From the NCBI GenBank assembly GCA_910579425.1, contig CAJTVL010000015.1, positions 1 through 64,000 on the forward strand: DNA of 64,000 bases. Direction: 5' to 3'. This document shows positions 31,580-40,340 of this stretch, in pieces (the first letter of the stretch is position 1; every line of letters begins with the position of its first letter). The notes beneath the pieces are model-generated. The model did not search any database. It saw only the letters and a list, made by a program, of their open reading frames with translations, and was not told the DNA's origin. The translations under genes and the position numbers were made by a program. Source of the stretch: an uncultured Lachnospiraceae bacterium (GTDB lineage: Bacteria > Bacillota > Clostridia > Lachnospirales > Lachnospiraceae).

Positions 31580-33812
31580 AGATCTGAATCCTATTCTGAA
31601 TAATCCCGGCCACATCCTTTGCCGTCTTCTGCCCCTTAAAGAAAGGTTCCGATTCCTCAGTAATAATATTCACAAGCTGTTCATCCACACTGCCGGATAT
31701 TTTTTCCGCAGACTCAATGAGCTTTTTCACCGCATCCACTTCCTCCTGGGTGGCAGCCATGATCTCCATCTCAAAATCATCCCATCCCCAGGTCGTCTTG
31801 GGCTGTTCTACCTTATTTCCGTTCTCATCCTCATAATAATCCGGAGTCATATCCTCTTCAAACTGTTTCTCAAGGGAAGCTTTCCTGATCGGGAAGCCAT
31901 AGCTGCTGTGGCCGGAAACAAGATTATCCTGATATTCCGCCGAGAGCAGAATCTGCATAAACTCCCAGGCCGCGTCCTTATTCTTTGACTTAGAAGCCAG
32001 TCCCATACAGCCTGCCGCGGGCTGGATCAGATTTCCTTTTCTCTCACTGTTGGGATACCCCAAAAAGGCAACCTTTTCCCCAAACATTCCTGTCAGCATC
32101 TGATACTCCTGTACGGAGCTGACGCTGGTATCCATCAGCAATATCTTATCGGACCGGATTCTGCTGGAAATTCCCTCTTCTTCCTGCTGATAATCGTATT
32201 CCTCCGGGAAATTAGCCGCAAATTCCAGTGTTTTCACAAAGTCTTCTCCGTCAAAAGAGCATTTGCCGCTTTCCCAGTCAATAAACTCATCTATATTATT
32301 GTAAATACAGTAATAGAATATACTGCTTCTGCTTCCGTAAGAGAATAAACTCTGAGGATCCTTATCCTCTGCAAATTCAAGCATTTCCTTAAGGGTCCAT
32401 CCGGTCTGGTCTCCCACCTTGGAGGCCTTGGCCAGAGTGCTGTTCACATAGAAGTTTGGAAAGATTCCATAGAGTTTTCCGTCTTCCTCATAGGCCTTCA
32501 TAATATTTTCAAGGTAATCCTCTTTGTGAATGCCGCTCTTTTCCATATAAGGATAGAGATCCTCCAGGATTCCCTTGCTCACATACATATGGAAATCCAC
32601 ATTACTTAAGCTGATAATATCCGGACAGTTGCTGGTGGTTAAATCCGCGTTGAACTGGGTAAGGGCTGTCTGATAGTCCTCTACGTTTTCTCCGTATTCC
32701 TTTACGGTAATCCGGTATTTTTCGTTGGTCTTGTTAAAATCTATGATCGCCTTCTTCACATTGCTGTCGATCCACATGGCTCCGTAGACAATTTTTTCTT
32801 TCTGAGGCACCTCGGAAGCCTTTTTCCTGCTCAGAAGAATCAGCTCGCAGGAGGTCGGCCCGTCGGCGTTGTAATCCCTTGTCACCGCCCACACGCGGCC
32901 GTCCGAAAGCTCCCCTTTCTGGGAAACGCTGTCACTGTTAATATCCACGTCGATCCACTTAAAGAGTGTCTCCTCTTCCCCCGTGGACAGATCCAAAACG
33001 GAAACCTGGCTGTTGCTGTTCACCAGCAGGCTTTTGGTAGAGCCGGTCATAAATTCCAGATTGCCGTACCCGTTGGCAATGCCCTCCACAGGATCTCCCA
33101 GCTTTTTGGCAGACAGATCCACCTTTCGAAGCTCCAACCCGTTTCCCCCATAGAGGGAGACATACACGTCCCCTTCCTTTGAGGCCGTCATACCGTTGAT
33201 CCAGTTATCCACACTGATGTCGCAGATTTTGTTTGCGCTCTGGTCTACCACATGAATCCCTTTATCGCCGTCGCTCAAATAAATATTTCCCTGACTGTCC
33301 ATACAGAAATTCTGCACATAAGCATTCTCCGCATCCTCAAAGATCTGGCTGATCTCCTTTTTGTCCTTCACGGAGCCGTCCTCGCCGGACACGGTCCACA
33401 TTTCCAGCCTGGAAGTGTAATTCATCGGCTCTCCGTTCTCATCCTCCTCATAGGAATAGGAGTTTACGATCATAAGAAGATTTCCGTCTGTCCCCTGGGC
33501 CATACCATTAATACTGCTGTTCTCGTCAAGGGCAAGAGAAAGGGCCTGCCCCTTCTTTTCCGTCAAGTCATATTTATACAGAAAGTTGGAGGTTTCTCCT
33601 GTCTCATCGTCCCAGGACACGGCGTTTAAAAATACATAGTTCCCTGCCGAAGTCACAGAATTAATGTAATTACACTCAATATCCATCTCCAGATATTCCG
33701 GCACATACACATATCCGTTATTGTCCTCCACGCTGCCGCCCTCTTTCCCACATCCCCAGAGCATTGCCAAAAGGGCAGTTAACGCTATCGCTATAAGTTT
33801 TCTCTTATTCAT
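31560..33812 (-). CDS. Lipoprotein: N-terminal propeller-like domain fused to family 1 solute-binding domain (first copy)
   Basis: A 750-residue lipoprotein with lipobox AMLWGC (Cys21). Residues about 35-330 contain repeated beta units typical of a propeller (GNYVFLNAVSWDDETGE, DSQGNIYLSDGDKGIHVVD, KEGDVYVSLYGGNGLELRKVD, LSDGRVWAVTRDY). A family 1 solute-binding domain follows from about 335 (IVYGAMWIDSNVKKAIIDFNK; DIISLSNVDFHMYVSKGIL; GCMGLASKSKNKDAAWEFM; SSYGFPIRKASLE). It ends VAGIIQNRIQIYVNENS, nearly the same ending as the 23890-26409 paralogue. It is the first gene of the operon, directly behind a promoter. Typical solute-binding proteins are 400-450 residues, so the extra domain is notable. 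Confidence 0.85.
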   Translation of the reverse strand: MNKRKLIAIALTALLAMLWGCGKEGGSVEDNNGYVYVPEYLEMDIECNYINSVTSAGNYVFLNAVSWDDETGETSNFLYKYDLTEKKGQALSLALDENSSINGMAQGTDGNLLMIVNSYSYEEDENGEPMNYTSRLEMWTVSGEDGSVKDKKEISQIFEDAENAYVQNFCMDSQGNIYLSDGDKGIHVVDQSANKICDISVDNWINGMTASKEGDVYVSLYGGNGLELRKVDLSAKKLGDPVEGIANGYGNLEFMTGSTKSLLVNSNSQVSVLDLSTGEEETLFKWIDVDINSDSVSQKGELSDGRVWAVTRDYNADGPTSCELILLSRKKASEVPQKEKIVYGAMWIDSNVKKAIIDFNKTNEKYRITVKEYGENVEDYQTALTQFNADLTTSNCPDIISLSNVDFHMYVSKGILEDLYPYMEKSGIHKEDYLENIMKAYEEDGKLYGIFPNFYVNSTLAKASKVGDQTGWTLKEMLEFAEDKDPQSLFSYGSRSSIFYYCIYNNIDEFIDWESGKCSFDGEDFVKTLEFAANFPEEYDYQQEEEGISSRIRSDKILLMDTSVSSVQEYQMLTGMFGEKVAFLGYPNSERKGNLIQPAAGCMGLASKSKNKDAAWEFMQILLSAEYQDNLVSGHSSYGFPIRKASLEKQFEEDMTPDYYEDENGNKVEQPKTTWGWDDFEMEIMAATQEEVDAVKKLIESAEKISGSVDEQLVNIITEESEPFFKGQKTAKDVAGIIQNRIQIYVNENS

Positions 33813-33856
33813 CTTTATACCTCTGATCTTGTATCCGTATTCTCATCTACCTACAA

Positions 33857-33885
33857 ACTATAGCACAATCCCCCTTGAGAAACAA
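33857..33885 (-). promoter_or_regulatory. Sigma-A promoter of the six-gene importer/adaptor operon
   Basis: The minus strand has TTGTTT, a 17-base spacer and TATAGT, about 45 bases before the first lipoprotein gene. The spacer holds a GGGGG run. No regulator gene is adjacent, and no clear operator palindrome was seen. Confidence 0.72.
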
Positions 33886-33924
33886 CGCGAATAATCTTAA
33901 TTTTTTCCTAAGCCATCGCCTCGC

Positions 33925-35289
33925 CTAATTTTTGAAGCTGTGAATCGGCGCAGGGATTCTACCGCCCCGGCTTATAAACTCCCGACACGAAAAACCGTTC
34001 ACCGGCATAATCGGCGCATACCCCAAAAGACCTCCGAATTCCACGGTTTCTCCCACGCCTTTTCCGATTACAGGGATAATACGCACCGCCGTGGTTTTCT
34101 GATTTACCATTCCGATGGCCATCTCGTCGGCGATCATCCCCGAGATGGTATGGGCTTTCGTATCTCCGGGTATGGCGATCATGTCAAGGCCCACGGAGCA
34201 CACGCAGGTCATTGCCTCTAACTTTTCCAGAGTGAGGGCTCCTGCTTCCACCGCGTCGATCATCCCCTGATCCTCGCTGACGGGAATGAAAGCCCCGCTC
34301 AGGCCGCCCACATAGGAGGATGCCATGACGCCCCCTTTTTTCACCTGATCGTTTAAAAGGGCAAGGGCCGCAGTGCTTCCCGGCGCCCCTGCATATTCCA
34401 GCCCCATTTCACACAGAATATCCGCCACGCTGTCCCCGATGGCCGGAGTAGGCGCAAGCGACAAATCTACAATTCCAAAAGGGACCCCCAGACGTCTGGA
34501 TGCCTCCTGGGCTACAAGCTGCCCCACACGAGTCACCTTAAAGGCGGTTTTTTTGATAGTTTCGCAGAGAACTTCAAAATTCTCTCCGCGAACCTTGCTG
34601 ATCGCATTCTTCACCACCCCGGGCCCGCTGACCCCCACATTAATGATCCTGTCCGCCTCGGTTACCCCGTGAAACGCCCCTGCCATAAAGGGATTGTCAT
34701 CCGGCGCGTTACAGAAAACCACCAGCTTGGCGCAGCCAAGAGAGTCCTGCTCACTGGTATACTCCGCGGTCTGCCGGACAATCTCTCCCATGAGCTTTAC
34801 GCCGTCCATGTTGATTCCCGTCCGGGTAGAGCCCAAGTTTACGGAGCTGCACACCCGCTCGGTTTGGAAGAGGGCAAGAGGAATGGAACGGATCAAAAGC
34901 TCGTCCGCCTTCGTCATTCCCTTGGAAATCAGGGCCGAGTAGCCCCCGATAAAATTTACTCCCACCTTCTTTGCCACACTGTCTAAGGTTTTTGCAATGG
35001 ACGCAAAGTCCTGGATTGTTTTGCAGGCCGCCCCGCCGATCAGTGCGATGGGGGTCACCGAAATTCTCTTATTTACAATGGGGATTCCGAATTCCCCGGC
35101 GATTTCCTCCCCGGTTTTTACCAGATCCTTGGCGGCGTCAAAAATCTTTTGATAGATTTTTTCTTTCAGCCGTTCCAGATCGGAATCAATACAGTCCAAC
35201 AGGCTGATTCCCAGCGTAATCGTCCTCACATCCAGATTTTCCCTGGTAATCATCTCATTGGTTTCCACTACCTCAAATAAATTTATCAT
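33925..35289 (-). CDS. PFL family protein (UPF0210/DUF711)
   Basis: A 454-residue conserved protein of the DUF711 family, structurally related to pyruvate formate-lyase-like barrels but of unknown function. Recognisable segments are [65 protein letters not shown] and [16 protein letters not shown]. It is immediately downstream of an ACT-domain gene; this pair is conserved across Firmicutes and many archaea. The ATG at 35289 gives the family start [14 protein letters not shown], although the ribosome site is weak and a TTG at 35301 is possible. Confidence 0.9.
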   Translation of the reverse strand: MINLFEVVETNEMITRENLDVRTITLGISLLDCIDSDLERLKEKIYQKIFDAAKDLVKTGEEIAGEFGIPIVNKRISVTPIALIGGAACKTIQDFASIAKTLDSVAKKVGVNFIGGYSALISKGMTKADELLIRSIPLALFQTERVCSSVNLGSTRTGINMDGVKLMGEIVRQTAEYTSEQDSLGCAKLVVFCNAPDDNPFMAGAFHGVTEADRIINVGVSGPGVVKNAISKVRGENFEVLCETIKKTAFKVTRVGQLVAQEASRRLGVPFGIVDLSLAPTPAIGDSVADILCEMGLEYAGAPGSTAALALLNDQVKKGGVMASSYVGGLSGAFIPVSEDQGMIDAVEAGALTLEKLEAMTCVCSVGLDMIAIPGDTKAHTISGMIADEMAIGMVNQKTTAVRIIPVIGKGVGETVEFGGLLGYAPIMPVNGFSCREFISRGGRIPAPIHSFKN

Positions 35290-35370
35290 GTCAATACCCA
35301 AGCCCTTTCCGCAGCTTTTTACTTTACATGCCGATTTCGTCCGCCCTCCGGAACGCGTTCGAAAAATGCT

Positions 35371-35643
35371 TTAGATTCTGTGCATTTTATCAAAAATTTC
35401 TTCCCTCTGACACTTGATGTCCACGCCGATTTCCGCCCCCAGGGCGTTAAGTTCCTTTGCCATGTCTCCAAAGCCCTTTGTCATCATGCCCGTGTCCACG
35501 ATCATCATCATATTAAAGTATCCCTGTACAATGGTCTGGGAAATATCCAGAATATTAATTTTGTTTTCCGCAAGGTAAGTGCAGACCCTTGCTATAATCC
35601 CCACCGTGTCCTTGCCAACCACTGTAATTACTGTCTTATCCAT
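35371..35643 (-). CDS. ACT domain protein (UPF0237, GcvR-like)
   Basis: A 90-residue single ACT domain: MDKTVITVVGKDTVGIIARV, LAENKINILDISQTIVQGYF, MMMIVDTG. ACT domains bind amino acids or similar ligands, so this may act as a ligand sensor for the adjoining DUF711 protein, with which it forms a conserved two-gene unit. The start follows AAAGGAGAAGAGG. Confidence 0.9.
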   Translation of the reverse strand: MDKTVITVVGKDTVGIIARVCTYLAENKINILDISQTIVQGYFNMMMIVDTGMMTKGFGDMAKELNALGAEIGVDIKCQREEIFDKMHRI

Positions 35644-35687
35644 GTCAAACCTCTTCTCCTTTCAAAATAGGGTAACGATAAATATTT

Positions 35688-36512
35688 TTATAATGATATT
35701 GCCGCAGAGGGCTTGCTTCTGGATGCCACATACAGGGGGAAATCCAAAAAGCCAGGCTGCGGCCGTTTCCTTTCATCCTCCTGCCCTGCGCAGGCCATGG
35801 TTACCTCCACCCGCACCGCTTCATAGGCAAGCTCCGGCAAATTGTTCTCCTGGCTCAAATGCCCCAAAACCACTGCCTTAAGCCCCTCATGAAGAAGCCG
35901 GCACAGAAGCTGTCCCGCACTCTCATTGGAGAGGTGCCCCCGGTCCCCCAGAATCCTCTGCTTTAAGTAATACGGATAACGCCCTACCTGCAGCATATTC
36001 ACATCATGATTCGCCTCCAGCAAAAGAGCGTCCATCCCCTTCAGGGATTCCACAGTATAATCATTGTAGGTACCCAGATCCGTGACAATTCCCACTTTCT
36101 TCTTTCCATGGGAAATCCGGTAAGCCACCGGCTCCGCCGCGTCGTGGGAGATGGCGACAGGGTTACAGGTCAAATCCTTGATGACTACCTTTTCGTCCGC
36201 CCGGATGACATGGAACAGCCCGTCAGGCAGCTCCCCCACGGAAGAAGTGTTTTTGATCGCTCCAATGGTTCCGGCCGTGGCATAAATCGGCACGGAATAT
36301 TTTCTGCCCAGAACTCCCAGCCCCGCAATATGATCCGCGTGCTCATGAGTGATCAATATCCCATCAATATCTTTCATGGAAAGCTCCAGTCCTTTCAGCC
36401 CTTCCTCCGTCCTTTTCCCGCTGATTCCCACATCCACCAGAAGGTGGGTGGCCTCCGATCCCACATAAATACAGTTTCCGCTGCTTCCGCTGGCAATACT
36501 ACAAATTCTCAT
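35688..36512 (-). CDS. Metallo-beta-lactamase-fold hydrolase, YycJ/WalJ-like
   Basis: A 274-residue MBL-fold protein with the metal motif THEHADH (HxHxDH) at about 55-61, CSIASGSSGNCIYVGSEATHLLVD at the N-terminus, AISHDAAEPVAYRI and LLEANHDVNML. These match the YycJ/WalJ group, proposed to be DNA exonucleases that link cell-wall stress control to replication. In Bacillus the gene lies in the walRK operon; here it lies behind polA and coaE, with a four-base overlap to coaE. No walRK genes are in the window. Confidence 0.88.
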   Translation of the reverse strand: MRICSIASGSSGNCIYVGSEATHLLVDVGISGKRTEEGLKGLELSMKDIDGILITHEHADHIAGLGVLGRKYSVPIYATAGTIGAIKNTSSVGELPDGLFHVIRADEKVVIKDLTCNPVAISHDAAEPVAYRISHGKKKVGIVTDLGTYNDYTVESLKGMDALLLEANHDVNMLQVGRYPYYLKQRILGDRGHLSNESAGQLLCRLLHEGLKAVVLGHLSQENNLPELAYEAVRVEVTMACAGQEDERKRPQPGFLDFPLYVASRSKPSAAISL

Positions 36513-37102
36513 ATGGCACGAATCCTCTCTTCTATCTCCCTGCAGGCGCTCTCCAGGCTCTCTGAGTTATTGATTACCAGCTTACAGTGCCTCCTGTATT
36601 CCTCTTCCTTTAGCTGAGAACGGAAAATGGCAGTAATCTTTTCATCCGAGTAGCCTCTCTTTTCTTTCAGGCGCCTGCGCCGCACCTGCTCATCCGCATA
36701 AATATACCACATTTCATCTACGATTTCCAAATATCCCTTCTCGATCAGAAGAGCCGCCTCCAGAAACAGAAAATCCTTTTTCCCTTCCGCCCGTTCCCTG
36801 GCAATCTCATCCAAAATAAGCTGCCTGACCGCCGGATGAATAATGTCGTTTACTTTTTCCAGCAATTCTTTGGACTGAAAAATCTCTGCCGCCATTTTAT
36901 TTCTGTCGATCCTGCCGTCCTCATTCAGAATATCAGGGGACAAAAGGGCAACCAGCGTATCATAACAGGGGCCTCCCGGCTCCTTCACCTGATGGGCCGC
37001 CTCATCTGCCAGAATCACCCTGCAATTATAGTTTTCCTTTACAAAGGAAAGCAACGCGGATTTTCCGGAACCCACGCCGCCTGTAATTCCAATTACTTTC
37101 AT
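36509..37102 (-). CDS. coaE: Dephospho-CoA kinase
   Basis: Catalyses the last step of coenzyme A synthesis, ATP-dependent phosphorylation of dephospho-CoA. The 197-residue product has the P-loop MKVIGITGGVGSGKSALL, the ADEAAHQVKEPGG lid region, NDIIHPAVRQLILDEI and FLEAALLIEKGYLEIVD. The ATG at 37102 is preceded by GGGGGTTTACT and overlaps the stop of a 54-codon ORF (37099-37263). It is the standard polA-coaE neighbour pair. Confidence 0.96.
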   Translation of the reverse strand: MKVIGITGGVGSGKSALLSFVKENYNCRVILADEAAHQVKEPGGPCYDTLVALLSPDILNEDGRIDRNKMAAEIFQSKELLEKVNDIIHPAVRQLILDEIARERAEGKKDFLFLEAALLIEKGYLEIVDEMWYIYADEQVRRRRLKEKRGYSDEKITAIFRSQLKEEEYRRHCKLVINNSESLESACREIEERIRAI

Positions 37103-37263
37103 AGTAAACCCCCATTTCGTTTTGCCGATACCTTCCTATATGAAAGGGGGTTTACTATGAACCCTCCGGGGGATGCACACAAAATGCCAAATGCAGGCAT
37201 TTTGGCGCTGTACGGTCTGCGCAGCAAGTGCGCAGACCTGCCGTAAGAATTCGATATTTTCAT
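37099..37263 (-). CDS. Repeat-encoded small ORF (54 aa), coupled to coaE
   Basis: I do not know a function. The ORF starts at an ATG preceded by GGGGGTTTACG, nearly the same Shine-Dalgarno as coaE, and its TGA stop overlaps the coaE ATG. The 54-residue product is basic and Ser/Gly/Pro-rich (SYGRSAHLLRRPYSAK, FGILCASPGGFIVNP, RKVSAKRNGGLL). It lies wholly within a short repeat element that separates polA from coaE, so the coding potential may be a by-product of the repeat; the clean overlap with coaE would still let ribosomes re-enter at coaE. Confidence 0.4.
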   Translation of the reverse strand: MKISNSYGRSAHLLRRPYSAKMPAFGILCASPGGFIVNPLSYRKVSAKRNGGLL

Positions 37264-37276
37264 CGTAAACCCCCAT
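37103..37276. repeat. Intergenic repeat element with flanking direct repeats between polA and coaE
   Basis: GTAAACCCCCAT occurs at 37104-37115 and 37265-37276, and an inverted copy (GGGGGTTTACT) at 37146-37156 pairs with 37103-37113. Two further hairpins follow: AAAATGCC/GGCATTTT near 37180-37202 and GGTCTGCGCA/TGCGCAGACC near 37214-37238. The plan (direct, inverted, direct copies of the local Shine-Dalgarno) is the same as at 9758-9846. It may be a small insertion with duplicated target or a stepwise duplication. Confidence 0.65.
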
Positions 37277-37284
37277 GCCGCCCG

Positions 37285-39945
37285 CTACTTTGCCTCGTAC
37301 CAGTCGCTTCCCTCGTGCAGATCGATTTCAAGGGGCACGGAAAATTCCGCAGCCCGGCTCATCTCCTCCTCCAGAATCGCCCTTACCGAAGCGGCCTCCT
37401 CCCGGACGGTTTCGATCAAAAGCTCGTCATGAACCTGCAGGATCAGCCTGGATTTGAGCCCCTCTCGCTTTAATCGCCGGTAAACCCGTACCATGGCAAT
37501 CTTAATCACATCCGCCGCCGTTCCCTGAATGGGAGAATTCATGGCGACTCTCTCTCCGAAGGAGCGCTGCATAAAGTTGGAGGAAGCAAGCTCCGGCACC
37601 GGTCTTCTTCTCCCAAACAGGGTCGTGGAATACCCCTTTTCTCTGGCCTCCTTTACGGAATCGTCCAAAAAGCCCTTCACTCCGGGATAGGTGGCGAAAT
37701 ATTGCTCAATATATTCCGCCGCCTCCTTTTTGGTGATGCTCAGTCCCTGGCTTAAGCCAAAGGAGCTGATTCCGTATACGATTCCGAAATTCACCGCCTT
37801 TGCGTTGCGCCGCTGTAAATCCGTCACCTCCTCGAAAGGAATATGGAACACTTGGGAAGCAGTGGTTCTGTGAATATCCGCATGCATTTTGTAGGCTCCG
37901 ATGAGCTGCTCGTCCCCGGACATATGGGCCAGGATCCGCAGTTCGATCTGGGAATAATCCGCATCCGTAAAAAGGCAGCCCTTCTTTGGAACAAAGACCT
38001 TACGGATTTTTCTCCCCAGTTCCATACGCATGGGAATATTCTGCAGATTAGGGTCTGTGGAGCTGATACGGCCTGTGGCGGTAATGGTCTGATTAAAGGT
38101 GGTGTGGATTCTCTGATCCTCCCCGATAAAAGCGGAAAGCCCCTCCGCATAGGTGGATTTCAGCTTGGCAAGCCCCCGGTATTCCAGTACATCCGCCACA
38201 ATAGGATACTCTTCCGATAGCTTTTCCAGCACATCTGCCGCCGTGGAATAGCCGGTTTTGGTCTTCTTGCCGCCGGGAAGCTTTAATCTCTCGAAAAGGA
38301 TTTCTCCGAGCTGTTTCGGCGAATTAATGTTGAACTCGGCTCCCGCCTGCTCGTAAATCTTCTGCTCCAGCTCCCCGATCCGTCCGGTAAGGGCATCCCC
38401 GTAAGCTTTCAGTTCCTGGGGCTTTACTAAAATTCCTTCCTTTTCCATATCATAGAGCACATAGGTAAGGGGCATTTCAATCTCCCTCATAAGAGGCTCC
38501 ATGCCGCTCTCCTCCAGCTTTTGGCGAAGCGCCGGGGCCGCCGCTAGGCTTACATAAGCCTGGAAACAGGCATACTCCAAAAAAGCCTTCGGTTCCTCCG
38601 AAAGTGCCTGGGATAAGGATTTTTTGCCAAAGCGCTCTGACCGCTCCTGAATCGTGATTCCTAAATACTCGCCCGCCACATCCGCCATGGTATAATCGTT
38701 TTTCAGCGGGTTTAAAAGATAGGCGGCCAGAATCACGTCAAAAAACCGCTCTGTCTCATCACACTGCAAAAAATCGTAGGCGTTTTTGATGTTTCCGCAG
38801 GAGACTTTCACCTTGCAGGCAAGCTCATGAATCTTTTCTTTTAAATAGCCCTCTGTGATCAGACCGCCCTTTACCGCAAAGGCGCATTCCGTTCCAAATG
38901 CCAGGGAAATTCCCACAAGCTCTCCCTTTGCTCCCTGCTCTTTCAGGACGGCAAATCCCACCTCCTGTGCCTTTTCGGCCCTTTCAAAAAGCGCCTCCAC
39001 ATCCGCAAGCTCCTCTGCCCTGCAAAAACGGGAGGTAAGTTCTTCGTTGGATGCTCCGCCGCCCGCCTGGTTTCCAAAACGGGACAGCATATTTTTAAAT
39101 TCCAGTCTTTTGAAAATGGTATAGGCTTCCTGTGTGAAGAAGTCCGCCACCCTGGCCTCCTCAAAGGAAAACTCCAAAGGGCTCTCCACGTTAATGGTTG
39201 CCAGAACCTTGCTCAAATCTGCCAGTTCTTTATGATTCTGTAAGGATTCCCTGATGGACTTTTTGGAGATTTCATCGATATGGGCATATATATTTTCCAG
39301 AGAGCCAAACTGCACCATCAGCTCGGTGGCGGTCTTTTCCCCTACCTTGGGTACCCCCGGGATATTATCGGCGGTATCTCCCATAAGCGCCTTTAAGTCA
39401 ATAAACTGAATGGGGTTCACCCGGTATTTCCTCTCCACGTCGGCGGCATAGTAATCCTCGATCTCCGTCTTTCCCCCTTTGGTCTTGGGAATTCTGATCT
39501 TAATATGATCCGCAGCCACCTGCAGTAAGTCACGGTCGCCGGATACCAGGGATACCTCCATTCCCTCCTTCTGCGCCCGCTTCGCCAGGGTTCCTAAAAT
39601 ATCGTCCGCCTCAAGCCCTGCCTGCTCCATTATTTTAATTCCCATAGCCCCTAAAACTTCCTTGAGTACAGGCACCTGCTCCCGCAGCTCTTCGGGCATG
39701 GGCTTTCTGGTTCCTTTATACTCCTTATAAATTTCGTGCCGGAAGGTAGGCGCATGGACGTCAAAGGCCACTGTCAGATAATCCGGGCTCTCTTCCTCCA
39801 GGATTTTGAAAAGAATATTCAAAAAGCCATACACCCCATTGGTGTGAAGGCCTTCGCTGTTGGTAAGATCGGGCACTCCGTAAAACGCCCGGTGCAGAAT
39901 ACTGTGTCCGTCGATCAGTACGAATTTCTTCATGATAGCAACCAT
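37285..39945 (-). CDS. polA: DNA polymerase I
   Basis: An 886-residue replication/repair polymerase. Residues 1-290 are the 5'-3' exonuclease (FVLIDGHSILHRAFYGVP, EADDILGTLAKRA, SGDRDLLQVAA, DTADNIPGVPKVGEKTA). The middle 3'-5' exonuclease-like domain lacks the acidic DxE motif (AVLKEQGAKGELVGISLA), so proofreading is probably absent, as in many Firmicutes. The polymerase domain has DADYSQIELRILAHMSGD, the O helix RRNAKAVNFGIVYGIS and VHDELLIE. The ATG at 39945 follows AGGGAAAGGC; MKKFVLIDG at 39933 is the alternative. The open frame farther upstream overlaps the preceding gene and is not part of PolA. Confidence 0.96.
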   Translation of the reverse strand: MVAIMKKFVLIDGHSILHRAFYGVPDLTNSEGLHTNGVYGFLNILFKILEEESPDYLTVAFDVHAPTFRHEIYKEYKGTRKPMPEELREQVPVLKEVLGAMGIKIMEQAGLEADDILGTLAKRAQKEGMEVSLVSGDRDLLQVAADHIKIRIPKTKGGKTEIEDYYAADVERKYRVNPIQFIDLKALMGDTADNIPGVPKVGEKTATELMVQFGSLENIYAHIDEISKKSIRESLQNHKELADLSKVLATINVESPLEFSFEEARVADFFTQEAYTIFKRLEFKNMLSRFGNQAGGGASNEELTSRFCRAEELADVEALFERAEKAQEVGFAVLKEQGAKGELVGISLAFGTECAFAVKGGLITEGYLKEKIHELACKVKVSCGNIKNAYDFLQCDETERFFDVILAAYLLNPLKNDYTMADVAGEYLGITIQERSERFGKKSLSQALSEEPKAFLEYACFQAYVSLAAAPALRQKLEESGMEPLMREIEMPLTYVLYDMEKEGILVKPQELKAYGDALTGRIGELEQKIYEQAGAEFNINSPKQLGEILFERLKLPGGKKTKTGYSTAADVLEKLSEEYPIVADVLEYRGLAKLKSTYAEGLSAFIGEDQRIHTTFNQTITATGRISSTDPNLQNIPMRMELGRKIRKVFVPKKGCLFTDADYSQIELRILAHMSGDEQLIGAYKMHADIHRTTASQVFHIPFEEVTDLQRRNAKAVNFGIVYGISSFGLSQGLSITKKEAAEYIEQYFATYPGVKGFLDDSVKEAREKGYSTTLFGRRRPVPELASSNFMQRSFGERVAMNSPIQGTAADVIKIAMVRVYRRLKREGLKSRLILQVHDELLIETVREEAASVRAILEEEMSRAAEFSVPLEIDLHEGSDWYEAK

Positions 39946-40013
39946 GCCTTTCCCTCTCCTGCCGGCTTTGAGCCGCAGGCACAAATTTGTGTGTTTCTTT
40001 TCCCCGGCGGCTT

Positions 40014-40340
40014 TTAAAGCAGCGCAAAAAGCAATATAATCAGAACCGTGCCTGTCAGCGCCACAAGACCCTCTAACAGATACAAAAAGCGCTGCATATT
40101 CTCCCGCCGCCACAGGGCGTGCTCCGCTTCCTCCATCTGAAAGTCCAGCTCGTTTTTCAGATCAAACACATTTCCTGCCTCTAACCTGGATAAGCCTTCC
40201 AACACCAGAAACTGGATGGAAAGCTCCTCCTCGCACTCCTTGCATTGCTCTATATGCTCCAGGAATTCCCGCAGATCATCCGTGTCCAGATCATCCTCAA
40301 GGAATAACGGAATCGTTTTCTCCACTTCTTTACATGTCAT
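40014..40340 (-). CDS. Zinc-finger (zf-HC2) anti-sigma-like membrane protein, orphan
   Basis: A 108-residue protein with an N-terminal putative zinc finger: MTCKEVEKTI, then HIEQCKECEEEL (H-x3-C-x2-C), typical of anti-sigma factors of the zf-HC2 group. A central amphipathic region (about 40-80) and one C-terminal membrane helix (about 85-108, LLEGLVALTGTVLIILLFALL) follow. The start has GTGAGGAACTGCT. No sigma factor gene is next to it; the upstream DNA holds an ABC transporter remnant, so a partner gene may have been lost. It probably shares a transcript with polA. Confidence 0.7.
   Translation of the reverse strand: MTCKEVEKTIPLFLEDDLDTDDLREFLEHIEQCKECEEELSIQFLVLEGLSRLEAGNVFDLKNELDFQMEEAEHALWRRENMQRFLYLLEGLVALTGTVLIILLFALL

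Noticed and set aside
37157..37246. 29-codon plus-strand ORF in the polA-coaE spacer with GGGGG before its ATG
   Set aside because: Its ribosome site is the inverted copy of the coaE one and it lies antisense to the operon without a promoter; coding is probably incidental, so it is only mentioned in the findings.
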